Of a stretch of 64,000 nucleotides of DNA, positions 1 through 11,139 are shown piece by piece; the first letter of the stretch is position 1; each line of letters starts with the position of its first letter. The stretch is from Porodaedalea pini. Lineage: Eukaryota; Basidiomycota; Agaricomycetes; Hymenochaetales; Hymenochaetaceae. The stretch is taken from the NCBI GenBank assembly GCA_002794775.1, contig NBAY01000041.1, positions 349,391 to 413,390 of the forward strand. Reading direction: 5' to 3'. The position numbers and the translations under genes are program-made. The notes under the pieces were generated by a model. That model had not been told where the DNA came from. It saw nothing but the letters and a program-made list of their open reading frames with translations, and did not search any database.

Positions 1-2233
1 GTGGCTTATCCCGATGTCAAGTTTGACGAGATATGCAGGCGGAATAGATTGAATATTCCAAACGAATATAAAGTTGCTTATCGACCTTCAATGCACAAGT
101 ATCACGGCGGCCCTACACATATCGAAATACAAGGGATTTCGGAGCCGGCGAGAAGCGCTCGTCTCAGCCTTTTCGATTATCATCATCCTTATGAGTCTAG
201 GCGTAGGACTTCAGGTACGGTTTCAATGACTCAAGCAAATGCGCTCTTGACTCTCTTTACAGAGATTCAAAGCGCTCCTCAGAGTGCAACTGCGAAGCAT
301 TGATATGATCGCCTATGATCGGAAAGAAGCGTTCTATAATATAGAAGGGGAGCTCGACGCACAGGGCGATTCATTTCATCAAGAGCGTAAGTGAAGCCCA
401 TTATCAAGGATCGCTGCAAACCTCAAGGGAAGATCAGTCTATGAACTGCTATGTGCTGGCCACTCCTTGGACGATGCCTATTTACGCAAAAAATTGCGCG
501 AATGCCAGCGAATACAATACGAAAATTTGCGGCAGAAATTAAACATCAGGGTCCCGGTAAATGTTTCATACTAATCGGGGTTTGTTCATAGTTTGATGCA
601 GCTTTATAGAAATCATGTTATGTATACGGAGTCGTCGATGAACTAGGTGTTTTGGAGGATCATGAAGTGTACATACAACTCCCGCAGCGTGAGGGGATTA
701 TTGTTTCGGATGTATTGATTGCAAGGTTAGCGAGCAGGCTTGAAAACAACGTGGGAATCTGATTGTTCTATATTGCATAGACACCCGTCGTACAAACCGA
801 GTGGTACGGCGTTTCTCTTGCCAGCTCTAGGCACATTGTGGTTGATATTTTTTGTTCGCAGATATCCGACTGTTGAGAGCAGTGGACAAGCCGGAATTGA
901 GATCCCTTACCAACTGCATCGGTGAGCCAAAAAGATTGTGGGGAAAATCCGCAGGCTACTAATGAGTCGTTAATGGCAGTGTTCCCTCAACGGGGACGAT
1001 TCTCCATTCCTGGATCCATGTCCGGAGGGTATCTACTCATTGTGCCTCTCACTATACAATGTTTCCTTACATGTACACTTCATTCAGCGACCTGGACGGT
1101 GATATGTACTTTGTTTGCTGGGAGCCGACCATCTTCCCCCTCAGAACAAAGGAGCGAGGTACCCGAAAAAGCTTGCAGCCATAATCGAAGAGGCTTTGGT
1201 AGGCAATCTCGAAGCTGCATGTGTACTTGTGAAACTTGACGTCTTTGTAGGACATCCTGAAGAATGGAGGCAGCTACAAAGCTCTGTGGGACCGTTACTT
1301 TAGGCTTTGCTCAGAATACAGGATCGAAAGTCGTTCTATCAGGCGTAGACGAAGCAACTTGTATACCATGAGGCGATTGATTCCCGACGTCAAGGAAGAC
1401 AGGGAGATTTATTACGAGCCCGACCCGGATCTGAGCTTGAGGACACAAAGACCACAAGCATGGGATATGCACTATAATGAGGGCAAAAGGCTTATAAAGC
1501 TATTCAACAAAGGGCTGGCTAATGCAATCCATAAAGATGAAGATGACCGAGGTGAACTGTAATAATCCGTTAAGTCATTAATAAACTGACATATAATGCC
1601 TACAGAGGAGGACGACAGTGACGAGTCTTCACGGCGTCGAACAAGATGTGATCTTTCGCATGCAGACATGTACAAAACTAGTTTCATCGACAAATATTTC
1701 CCTCGTAAGTGGCCCTTGACCTTTTGTCTCATCTCGCGCTGTTTGTCTGACAGCAGCTTGATACATTGATCGTCAGGATCCCCTGGAATCTTGAGTGAGA
1801 GCAACATAACTTCTTATGTGCGAGCTTCCGCCTGGTACGCCTTCATTTTTTCGTATTGCCCACCTATCATTGCTCAATAGTTATTCAGGTATTACGTCGG
1901 CTACGAGGAACAGAAGCCTACTTTTGCTTGGCTTGGGGCTCGGTTCTTGCATAACATCAAGTCATGTATGGCGCATGTTTCCAATATGTTTAGCTGGATT
2001 GCACTGAATTTGGCCATATTTCAGATGAGACAAATGATGGTCGACCGGGGATGTCTATCGGCGCTCTCAAGAAACCACAGGCATCGGAATCTCTTCTGAT
2101 AGATCCGGATCTTCCCTACTGGCATTACGACAGGCGTGTAGAAGAGGAATACTCTGGAGATGGGCGGAAGATCAGCGAAAAAACTGTATTCTATGCCACA
2201 ATTGTGGCTCGGGTTCATCTGGATGATGATTAA
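1..2233 (+). CDS. RNA-dependent RNA polymerase (QDE-1/RdRP type), 3' part, possibly decayed
   Basis: Cellular RdRPs make double-stranded RNA for RNA silencing. The 5' end lies outside the window. Spliced in pieces, the region shows the family signature in order: an RPSM block (88-100), a KxxIRVPKS-type block joined over an intron at about 550-613, YGVVDELGVLEDHEVY (from about 620), DVLIAR joined to HPSYKPSDIRLLRAVDKPEL (introns near 727 and 803), VFPQRGRFSIPGSMSGGDLDGD with the catalytic aspartates at about 1090-1103, then MYFVCWEP. The C-terminal part continues through ASAWYYVGYEEQK (intron about 1836-1890) and ends at 2099 or, if one more short intron is removed, at 2233. Two problems sit at the 5' side: the frame shifts near 180, and an in-frame TGA occurs at 392-394. 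I could not remove either by plausible splicing, so this may be a pseudogene. Family assignment is firm and exon edges are approximate. Confidence 0.8.
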
Positions 2234-2869
2234 AGCGAAGAGGAAACCATACACTATGCGTTGTAGAATGAAGTTGCTTGTAAGGCTTTGAATGCGACTC
2301 AACAAAGACGATGGTTTTATTCCCTTTTTTTTATGTCAATGGAAATCTATGCAGAGCCTCAGCCTAAGTACAGCAAGCGGGTTCACGGTCCCTTTCTCTC
2401 CTATAGAACCGGTATTTCGCGTCGTGTAATAGTTCATATCTTGGTTGAAACATGGATGGCAACACACCCCAGAAGTGATTTGTTAGGAAGTTTGACCCCC
2501 ACACGAGCAGGCTCTAACTCAGTCTCCAGTTCGGCATTTGGCAGCGCTAAATGTTATGATGAGTTATTCGATAGGGTGTTCATGACTGTTCCTTATAACA
2601 GCAAAGCTTTATGACACAATGAAATTAGAAACAACTAAGGGACAATTAACCGGAAGCGCCTCGGAATAACACAGAGGGAGTTAGCTGACTTGTTCGTCTT
2701 GCATTTGAGTCTGAAGTTCCTGAAGTTCAAACTGTACGCTTTCCAGGAAACGACGTCAAGTAGGCGCGTGCATCCGTCTCAAGGCAGTCCTTGCTAACAT
2801 CTAGCCATTCATCCGCATTATGGTACATCACTCAGGATAAAAATGTGCCACCTAAAATGCAAGAGCCGT
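2234..2869. other. Intergenic, no supported gene
   Basis: This stretch separates the RdRP 3' end from the convergent Sec14-type gene. A 108-codon open frame at 2288-2614 has no recognisable motif, no homologue I know, and ordinary start context. I see no RNA gene or repeat. Confidence 0.5.
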
Positions 2870-3934
2870 CTATGCGTCCACGATTCCATCTGGCACAACG
2901 CCTGCGCCCGCCGGATTCCAAGGACCCGCATCGCTGAGCGAACAACCGCCAGGACATACGCACTTCCCGCCAAACTCCGATGGCAAGTTCTCCTCCGGGA
3001 TCTGCGCAATGAGCTCCTTTGTGCCATCGCCGGAGGGGATGTTGATCTTCGCGACGGTGACCGGGTCGAGCCACCCCTTGATGATGCTCCAGACGGTGGA
3101 GAACATCCACGGCGAGTTGATGATGTAGAATTTTCCCATCGTCTCTGGATAGTAGTTCTGCCCGATCTTGCTCGCCTCTTGTACGTAGCCCTTGACATCC
3201 CAGAATGCCTTGAGTCCGACGTTCTTGAGGTCGAGGATCGTTGTGCAGGTCTCGACTGGATGGCCCACCGCTTTCGAGCATGCCGGCAGACGATGGTTCA
3301 GGAACTTTTCGTATTCAAGTATGAGGCTTTTGACTTGCCGCTCTTGCGTCGTGATTTTGCGCAGTTCAGTCGGGTTGACGTTGCCAAGACGCTCGACATA
3401 TAACGGACGGCCATCCTGTGATGGAATCAATCGAAACGCTGGTATATTGTGCAAAAATAGAGCTTACCTTGTCTTGCTTGTGGTAGTACTGCGGGTAGTA
3501 CTTGTCGACCAATTCTTTCTCTTCGAACTTGAAGTTTCTGTGCCGGCGGATAAATGATAAGCGGCCAACAGAGTACGATGATGATTGCTCACTTTACGAT
3601 GTCGTCCACGCCCACATCCTTTCTCCATTTCTCGGCATCTAAAAGCATCTGCCTGGCTAACGCCACATCCCATTTCCGTGCACGCAGAAATCTGGAACGT
3701 ATAAGTCAGTCTGAATGCTGATGTGATAGCAAAGCCAATTCACCTTAAAAGCATCGCATCGTCCATCCGCTCCTCCACGAACACACCCTCCTTCTTGAGT
3801 TCCTCCTTGAACTTCTCGAGCGCATGCTGCTGCAGAACAGTGAGGTTTCCCAGACGGCCTTCAGGGGGCTTGTAGTCCGGATCCGTCACACCTGGCGGCA
3901 TTGGTGAAGCAGATGCGGGAGTTGGTTCGGTCAT
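2870..3934 (-). CDS. Sec14-like CRAL-TRIO phosphatidylinositol transfer protein
   Basis: Sec14 proteins exchange phosphatidylinositol and phosphatidylcholine between membranes and support Golgi secretion. Four exons splice into one frame: MTEPTPAS at 3934, then the CRAL-TRIO N-terminal helices with [16 protein letters not shown] and [12 protein letters not shown]. The lipid-binding lobe follows: [47 protein letters not shown], and a terminal [14 protein letters not shown] block near [11 protein letters not shown]. The stop is TAG at 2870-2872. The total of roughly 300 residues is the normal size for fungal Sec14. The D-LKNVG and PE-xGK-Y-INSP motifs are the family hallmarks. It lies alone and converges on the RdRP. 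Which Sec14 paralogue it is cannot be told from sequence alone. Confidence 0.93.
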
Positions 3935-5401
3935 GATGGAGCTTGTCTTTCTATGCTGGAGCTTTGAAGGGGTTCGACGTGGTGGTCGTTGTGAAAGGAA
4001 CCGGCGTGATGAAGGAAAAGGCGTGAAGAGGCGGCGTGGGCTTGGTACTACCTCTTTCTTTCGGCTACGCGACTCGCGAGCGGATTATGCCCTGGGATTT
4101 GGTGGCGAATAACGTTCGAAGACAAAAACTTCCTTAGTGGCTCCCGTCGTTATTTGCTTGCTGCCACGGCCGTCGCCGTCGTTGGTGCTGTGGACCGTGA
4201 TGGTCGTCGAGGTTAAGCTCAATATTAATCGATTGTGTTTATTTCGCGCTGACGCGCTGCTCCTCAGCACGTGCGCCTGTCCTGCTTTTGAACACCTTTG
4301 AAGTCTGAACACCCTTGAACATTGTCACAATTTGAATCCCAATGTGCGTCATCAATGAACTTATCGACTAAGAAATTATCCCTGTGGAAGAGCTCATTGT
4401 ACTGAAGGCTCTGTTTTCTCGAAGACCGGTGGGACTTCGTGGTTCTGTTGCTGCTTGAATGGGAAACTGCCCATTCTGAACCATTACTTTTGTCGAACAG
4501 ATCTCTTTCCGAGATGAAGTACACACTCGAGGAAACCAGCGCTCAGACTGGCAAACAGTGTGCGTTGCATTTTTTTTTGTTTTACATCTCCTACTATCTG
4601 CAAATGACATTGATGATTAAGTTTTAGGACTAGTCTGTTCCCTACTATAAGAACAATGGAAGTGCGAAACCATCAGATGCTCTGCTTCACTGGGAGCTAT
4701 CGATCGTCAAGACTCTTAAAGAAGGCGACGGCGTGTTGCTCTTTCATGCAATGATGTGTCGTATCAATCACAGCCAGCTGCGTACCGGCTGCGTCGGCTG
4801 CCTGTCTGCGCAGTTTCTGGAGGTCAATGTGAATGATCGCAGCAACAGCCTATCAACATGGGACTCTTATCGGCGGCTTGCCATAGGAATTTCTGAAAAA
4901 GGCTCAAGGTGAATATAGGTCATCGAAATGCACAGCTCCAAGAAGCGGCGACGGCTGCCTTTATGTGGTTGATAACTCCTGCGGAACTCAGCTTTCTGAT
5001 TCACCAAACAACTTTTTTCGGGATCAATGATGCGCTTCCAGCGTCGGGCGCTGTTTTTTTTTACGCTATTCAACGGCGGATGTGCTCTTTTTGTCTATAT
5101 ATGGCAACATACCAAGTTCTCGCTGGACATAGCATGTACCCGCAGCAGGTCACAGACACGGCTACGCTCGGATATATTACTAGAGATCAGCCACGTTGTT
5201 TCACAGTCACCGCTCACAGAAGATGCGAGCGGCATTCGCAATCCCGCCGTAGTCTGTCTGACACAGCAGCATGACGTCCGCGCAGCTCATGTCTTTGAAA
5301 GTGATATGAAGGGCGAGATGATAAGCATCAATGAGCCTCACAAAAATACCTACCTGATCCATACCTCTTGACAAGACCATCCTTCACGCTACAATTACCT
5401 G
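3935..5401. other. Unassigned region with scattered short open frames
   Basis: About 1.5 kb upstream of both the Sec14-like gene and the MFS transporter. Several short frames are open, including about 80 codons at 4630-4912 reading through NNGSAKPSDALLHWEL and MMCRINHSQLRTGC, preceded at 4513 by an ATG frame reading MKYTLEETSAQTGKQC. The pieces do not join in a single frame by a canonical intron and I recognise no domain. This may be a decayed gene plus two promoters. Confidence 0.35.
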
Positions 5402-7571
5402 ATGTCTTCGAAAAGCTATTGGAACTATCTCCGCTGGAGCAAGAAAGACAAGGTACCCAAGGATGATGGACTCACCGCCGAGGAACGTAAGAAGCAGCGC
5501 ATATGGCAGATACGCCTTATGACTGCCCTCGCCATACCAGTCTTCCTGGAGACTCTGGACTACACGGGTGAGTTGAACATCTTGTTTCTTGAAATGTCGG
5601 ACCCGAACGAATGATTCTTCCTTTACAGTTGTTGCGACTGCTCAGCCTCATATTGCTGTAGGTTGTCTCAGTAGTCATTCTTATTTTTCAACTCAGTATC
5701 GAGTCTCTCCAGTCTGCGTTCAACAGGTTGGATCTTCAGAGGTGACTTGATCTTCCTTTTTCTATGACCGACCATTTGCCAACGTTTGCGCCTGCAGCTA
5801 CATTGGGACGGTGTATCTCCTCACGTCGACCGTTTTCTTGCCCCTCTTTGCCTCCTTCTCCGATGTCTATGGACGCCACTGGGCAATGCAGCTCTCCATC
5901 TTGCTCTTCCTCATTGGTAGTGCTCTTTCGACTGCGGCACAGAACATGCCCATGATGCTTGCCGGACGCGGGATCGCGGGTGTTGGCGCAGCGGGTCTGC
6001 TCACCGTCGTCCGTGTCATCCTCGCAGACTCCAACTCCCTCAACGATAACAATCTTCAGTCTTCCATCTTGACGTATTTGTATACTATCGGATTCTGTCT
6101 GGGGCCTGTCATCGGCGGTGCGCTGACGGACATATCGTTCAGATGGGTGTTTGCTATCAAGTACATTCAACCACTCGCTGGACGACGAGGTTGAATTAAT
6201 GTTTGCCCTTTAGTTTACCATGCTGTGTCGTCGCCATGGTCCTGGTGTTCGTCCTCATCAGGTCATACACCAAGCGCCCGCTCGTGGACCAGAACCTTAG
6301 TGCAGCAGATAAACTGCTCCATATCGACTGGACAGCCTCCGTGCTCTTCACGGTCGGCGGTATTGTGCTTCTTCTCGGCCTGAATTGGGGATCGAGCGAA
6401 GGATGGAAAAGTGCAAAGGTGATTATAAGCCTGCTGGTTGGGGCGCTGCTGGTCGGCGTGACTCTCGGCTGGGAGGCTATCCTGGAGCACAAGCAAGGCG
6501 GTATCCGGTCTGAAGACCGAGATATCATCGAGCTCGGTAATGATAATGTCATCGAGAAGGATGTGTTCGCCGCGCGCGCGCACCTTGCGGCGCCGTTCCG
6601 TGCATCGGCCCTGTTGCCCTTGAGCGTCCTCGGCAACTTCGACGTCCTCGCGACGAGCTTCGCGGCATTCACGTCGGGGATGGTCATGCTTGTCATATTC
6701 TACTTTGTTGCGCTCTTCCTCGTGATCGTCTCTGGGAAGAGCGCCACCGACGCGGGTGTGCAGTTGATCTACTTTGCGCCTGGAATGGTAGGTGCCACGG
6801 CCACTTCCTTTCAAATAGCCCCTAATGTATTTCTCTAGGGCATTGGAACGATGCTTTCGATCCAGATGGTAAAACGGCTTCGGCAGTCCAAGTACCCTAT
6901 TATCGTGGGAGGTACTATAATTCCCATCGCACTCGGTCTCATTTCGAGTGCAATCAACAAAAATAGCGAGGGACTGATCGATGGGTATGTCTGCGTCGCA
7001 TTCATCCTTACCGCCATCCTCGCTCATTGCTTCTGGCCGAAGTTTCATGGCCCTGGCCGGCGTCGGCGTCGGGATGACCTTCGGCCCGCTTTCCTTGCAT
7101 GCACGCTTCTCACAGCCCAGCTCCCGCGTCGCCGTCGTTGTCGCACTCAATCTCTTCTTCCGCGCACTCGGCGGCACGGTCGGCCTGGCACAGTGCGGCG
7201 CAGTGACGAACGCGAAGGTCCGCGCATACTTCACCAGCCTCCCCGCGTCGGCGCTGGCTGATCTGCAAGGGACGAACGCGACGGCCTTCAGCACTGCGGA
7301 CTTGACGTCGCTGGACCAGATCAATGCGCTACCGAGCGGTGCGCAGGAGCTTGTGAAGAATGCGTTTAGGAACGGGGTGCGGTGGAGTTTTATTTCGCTT
7401 ATCCCGTGGGCGTGCTTGTCGCTCGTTGGCTGCTTCTTTTTGCGACGGATCGCGGATTCGGATACGGCGAGGGACAATGCGCCTAGGCCGGCGTCTGTAA
7501 ATACAGGAAACGTGTCGGTGCAAGGACATTGCGAGCACCTTAAGATGGAGCCGCAAGTGAATTCTGTATGA
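5402..7571 (+). CDS. Major facilitator superfamily transporter (drug:H+ antiporter DHA-like)
   Basis: A predicted multi-pass plasma- or vacuolar-membrane exporter. Exons joined at introns near 5568, 5657, 5741, 6162, 6790 and 6985 give a continuous protein. It starts with a cytosolic MSSKSYWNYLRWSKKDK tail, then TALAIPVFLETLDYTVVATAQPHIASAFNRLDLQ, a typical DHA14 first helix with the DxT motif. Next comes YIGTVYLLTSTVFLPLFASFSDVYGRHW, which is MFS motif A (SDVYGRH), and RGIAGVGAAGLLTVVRVILAD. Later helices include GFCLGPVIGGALTDISFRWVFAIN (motif C-like G-xxxGPVIGG) and GVGVGMTFGPLSLHARFS. A region of charged residues near 6500-6560 is the central loop. The C-terminus is hydrophilic and ends QVNSV. 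The substrate cannot be inferred. No partner genes lie beside it. Confidence 0.9.
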
Positions 7572-8036
7572 ACTTGGGAAACCAGGAGTACGATCATATA
7601 AACGGAGTCGGAAGATCGGACACATCGCGGACGAAGGCCTGCGGCGAGTTGAGTCGCCATCAGGTGTCCGGAGCGCCTTTCCCTTCCCTCCTTCCTTTCC
7701 ATTGACATTGTACTCTGTACTAACTATTAATCCTACGTAATCACTCCTCCTGACCCCGACATCCCGACTTCGACCCTAACTCCAACTCCAACTCCAACTC
7801 CAATCCCAATCCATCCACCCTCCTTCAGGCCTACGACCCTAGGCGACGACTATTTTTAATGATATTACAAACCTAGTATTTATGTTGATGCAGGTTGAAA
7901 TGCGCTTTGCAGATATGCGAGAGATGACGTGCTGGTACAGACAGAATGGGACGATAAAACACACGAGAAGAAAGCAAGAAGGGAAAGGAAGAGAAAGCGA
8001 ATGACGGTGCGGGAGCGAGTCGTCCTGGGGTAAAGA
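7572..8036. repeat. Convergent intergenic with hexanucleotide microsatellite
   Basis: The spacer between the MFS gene and EMG1 tails contains a short tandem array of AACTCC-like units at about 7773-7808 degenerating into AATCCC. It otherwise holds the two 3' untranslated regions. I see no gene. Confidence 0.6.
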
Positions 8037-9343
8037 TCAGATGACGTCCCACATCTCTTCGACGGCACAGCAGAACTGAATAAAGATAGATCAGATATAA
8101 AAAAAGACGTAAGAGAATATATAGACAGACGCACCTTCCCACATGCGACGCTAGCACTGAGTGGGTAGTCGCTGATGGAGATCTTCTTGTCAACGATGGC
8201 GTCGGCAAAGTCGTCCTTGCCGCGAGCCATCGCACCGACGAAGACGGCGATGGAGTGCGTCTCGGGGAGGCGCGGAAGGAACTGTGAGAGGCGCACTGTC
8301 GGTGCGTCGCCTGAAAGCGTGAGCTTGTACGTGTTCACAGGGAAGTGGTCCGTGACCGGGTTCTAGGTACATGGTCAGAGACCAGCCGAACTGAGAAGAT
8401 AAGAACAGAGGACATGCCTTGATGACCTTGAGCAGCTTCTCAGGGCCGTTGACTCCGCGGATAAAGAGTTTGTGCAGTAATTGAACTGGGGAAGTGATAC
8501 TGCGAAGTGAGATGGGGGAGAGGAGAGGAAAGGTGTGCATGCCGTACCCATAAGCCCGCTGAAGCGCTTGAAGGTACGCGGGATGCGCACATGTGGGTTG
8601 ATTTCGATGAGGACGCCCTTGGCTGTGTGTATGTACACCTGCAGCAGGCCAGCTTTGTTTAGCGGCGAGTCAAGTAGGGTCAGAAGGCACTATAATCCAC
8701 TTAGTTTTAAGCATCTAGAGAGATAATGAAAAGGGAGGATACACACTTGGTGCGTGATGTCCGGCCGCGCATCTGCGATGTCGCGACCGGTCTTGGCGAG
8801 GATGCCTTGATGGTCATCGCAGTTCAGCAGAGTGTACTTTGCCTCGCCGCCCGACTTTCCCTTGTTCTTTCCAGAACCACCGCCGGTGCTGACACGGTAG
8901 GACTCGAGGCAGGCCTGCTCGAGGACGACGATGAGCCGCCTCGTCTGCGAGTTGGCCGCAGGCGGACGAGCCTGCTGCGGAATGAGGGAAGGGTTCGCGA
9001 CAAGCGGGACGGGGCGTGCAGGCGCCGGCGCTGCAATCGCAACATTCTCCGTCTTTACGCCCTTCTGCTTCTTGTTCGCGGGCAACGGCTTCGTCTTCCG
9101 CTCAGAAACAGGGATAGCGGTCGCGTTGTCGGCGTCGACGGAGCTGGAGCTGTCGGAGTCCTCGGACTCGTGCGCAAAGTCCTCAGGGGCATCGTCGTCT
9201 GCGCCGAGCGGACGGGCGGAGGCGGGGCGGAGGAAAACCTCGAGGTGCTCTATGGACTGCGCCTTCTTGCGGAGTACGTGCGCGGACTCAAGTTCGGAGG
9301 AGCCCGAGTGTCTGCGGCGGCGCGTGGGTACGGCGGCGGGCAT
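8037..9343 (-). CDS. EMG1: 18S rRNA pseudouridine N1-methyltransferase Nep1/Emg1
   Basis: Nep1/Emg1 is a SPOUT methyltransferase that methylates the hypermodified pseudouridine of 18S rRNA and is needed for 40S assembly in the nucleolus. The start is the ATG at 9343. Exons splice at 8746, 8692-8640, 8560-8485, 8417-8363 and near 8136-8077. The N-terminal 120 residues are a low-complexity, acidic and serine-rich extension. The conserved domain follows: [49 protein letters not shown], then [75 protein letters not shown] and the C-terminal [23 protein letters not shown]. These are near-identical to known Nep1 blocks. It diverges from SCO1 with about 210 bp between starts. Confidence 0.96.
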
Positions 9344-9554
9344 GAGCAATGAGTGTGCGATTTAACGACGGGAGGGAGCAGCAACAAGGAAGGGTGGGGC
9401 GACGAGATGAGGGAAGAAGGTAAAGCAGTCGTTCTATTAGTAGTACTATATATAAAACTTGAAAATTTGCCATCAGGGACGAGTTGTAATGCAGTAACAA
9501 AAGTGTACAACGCAAGTTGTAGTCTAACTACAAAAGTGCTTAAGGCTCTTCTTC

Positions 9555-10474
9555 ATGAACGCACAACTAAGAGCACTCAGTACGCGCTGTTCACGCTCAT
9601 GGCGGCCTCCTCGTCTTCATTCTAGCTTCGCCATCAGCCGCGTCTGTCGGCGGCACAACTCGACCCAGCAGACCTCGTCCGGCGCACGCGACAAGTCCGC
9701 CGTCGGCGTATTCACGCCCAAGGCCGCCGCCGCCTTCGTCCTTACTGGCGTCGGTCTCTACTTCTACTTCAACTACGAAAAGCAGAAGCTGCAGGAGCAG
9801 AAGAGTTGCGCTCAGCATTTTGTGATTCCGTGCAGCCGATGCTGACCCGCAATTCAAAATATAGGGAAAGAGCTTGAGTCGCGGAGGTGGGGCAAAGCTG
9901 CTGTCGGCGGGCCGTTCGAGCTCACGACGCACAGGGCGAGCCGTTCACTGAGAAGAACCTGCTTGGGAAGTGGTCTCTAGTCTACTTCGGGTTCACGAAT
10001 TGCCCAGACATCTGCCCTGAGGAGCTTGATAAAATGACCGAAGTCGTACATGTACTCGGTGCGCGCTTTCTTTCGTATTCTCATTGATTATGTAGCTCAG
10101 TGTACGTACGGCATGCAGACAAGCAGTACGGTCCCATAGCGCAGCCGATCTTCATCAGTGTCGACCCAGCAAGAGATCCGCCTGCACAGATCGCGCACTA
10201 TCTGCAGGACTTCCATCCGCGACTCGTCGGGCTCTCGGGCACCTACGAGCAAACACGCGCAGTGTGCAAGGCGTACCGAGTGTACTTCAGCACACCAAAG
10301 GACGCACGCCCGGACGCGGACTACCTCGTCGACCACTCGATATACTTCTACCTGATGGACCCCGAGGGCGAGTTCGTCGAGGCGTTCGGGAAGGTGAACA
10401 CCGTGCAGGACGTCGTGAAGAAGGTGCAGGAGGAGGTACAGAGGTGGAAGGAGGAGCATGGGCGACTGACATGA
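9555..10474 (+). CDS. SCO1: Mitochondrial copper chaperone SCO1
   Basis: Sco1 is anchored in the inner mitochondrial membrane and delivers copper to the CuA site of cytochrome c oxidase subunit 2. Three exons, 9555-9804, 9865-10058 and 10101-10474, give one frame. The N-terminus is Arg- and Ser-rich (presequence-like), followed by one membrane segment [18 protein letters not shown] and the matrix-to-IMS linker. The thioredoxin-like domain carries [24 protein letters not shown] with the copper ligands in CPDIC, and the third ligand His in [26 protein letters not shown] is also conserved. The length of about 270 residues is normal. The second intron starts GTGCGC. An ATG at 9600 is a possible alternative start but would shorten the presequence. 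Convergent with NDUFB7 over about 107 bp. Confidence 0.96.
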
Positions 10475-10506
10475 TAGGAAAGACGTCGAACGTTGCATTA
10501 ATTTCA

Positions 10507-10530
10507 CACACACACACACACACACACACC
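10507..10530. repeat. (CA)n microsatellite
   Basis: About twelve perfect CA dinucleotides lie in the short spacer between the convergent SCO1 and NDUFB7 genes. This is a simple repeat, probably polymorphic, with no evident function. Confidence 0.9.
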
Positions 10531-10581
10531 ACTCTGTTGTCCGAACTTCAATAATGTTATTGCGTCTGTAATTCTAAGCGG

Positions 10582-10989
10582 TCACTCTGCATCCTCCAAT
10601 GCTGCGATCTTCTGCTTCGCAAGCACCTTCATCCGGCGCATGTAGCTATTTGGAAAGACTGTCAGTGTTACGTCTAGCACAAATGAACGAGGAAGACACA
10701 CTCTTTGTATTGGCACCTGCAACATCACAATTCGCTGTCAGTAAGAAATAGTAACGTAGAACATAGCAAACGCACTCTTCGTATGTGTGCCGCTCGCTTT
10801 CGCACTTCCAGGGCGCGTACAAATTATCGCGCCGACAAACGTTGAGTGGGATGAGTAGCCTGTCGAAGACAGTAAACTCGCTGTATTTGTTAGATTCAGG
10901 AAGACATACGACGAGCATTGGTCCCGCCAGCCAAGAGGCACTTTGTTCGCCTTGAGTTCTGCCTGCGACGCTGTTGCTGCACTCGCCAT
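10582..10989 (-). CDS. NDUFB7: NADH:ubiquinone oxidoreductase subunit NDUFB7 (B18)
   Basis: An accessory subunit of mitochondrial complex I on the intermembrane-space side, with a twin CX9C fold. The start is the ATG at 10989 (MASAATASQAELKANKVPLGWRDQCSS). An intron of about 52 nt with acceptor CGACAG joins it to LLIPLNVCRRDNLYAPWKCESERHTYEE, then two further introns lead to CQYKDYMRRMKVLAKQKIAALEDAE and a TGA at 10582-10584. The Cys spacing in QC...VC, KC...EC matches the CHCH pattern, and LLIPLN-CRR-N-Y-PWKCE-ERH-YE-CQY is the fungal B18 signature. The protein is under 100 residues. The second intron uses a GTGCGT donor. It lies head-to-tail behind RPN10. Confidence 0.94.
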
Positions 10990-11139
10990 TGCTTATTAGC
11001 GTCCAATTGCTTATTAGCGTCCAAGAGCAAAGTTGGACGAGTGACTGGCGTCGTGCTTATTACGTAACGCATATTACTCAATCCACGTGGAATGCAGCAA
11101 AAAATAAATGCGAGAAAACGTAGGTATCATGCATATGCT

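Noticed and set aside
6263..7708. Long open frame (about 480 codons) on the minus strand over the MFS gene
   Set aside because: It lies antisense to well-supported transporter exons, has Arg/His/Thr-rich composition typical of a shadow frame, and crosses that gene's introns.
7773..7808. CRISPR-like or telomere-like array
   Set aside because: These are short contiguous AACTCC units without spacers, and the unit does not match a fungal telomere repeat.
10507..10530. CA repeat as a regulatory element
   Set aside because: It is a simple microsatellite between two 3' ends and nothing ties it to regulation.
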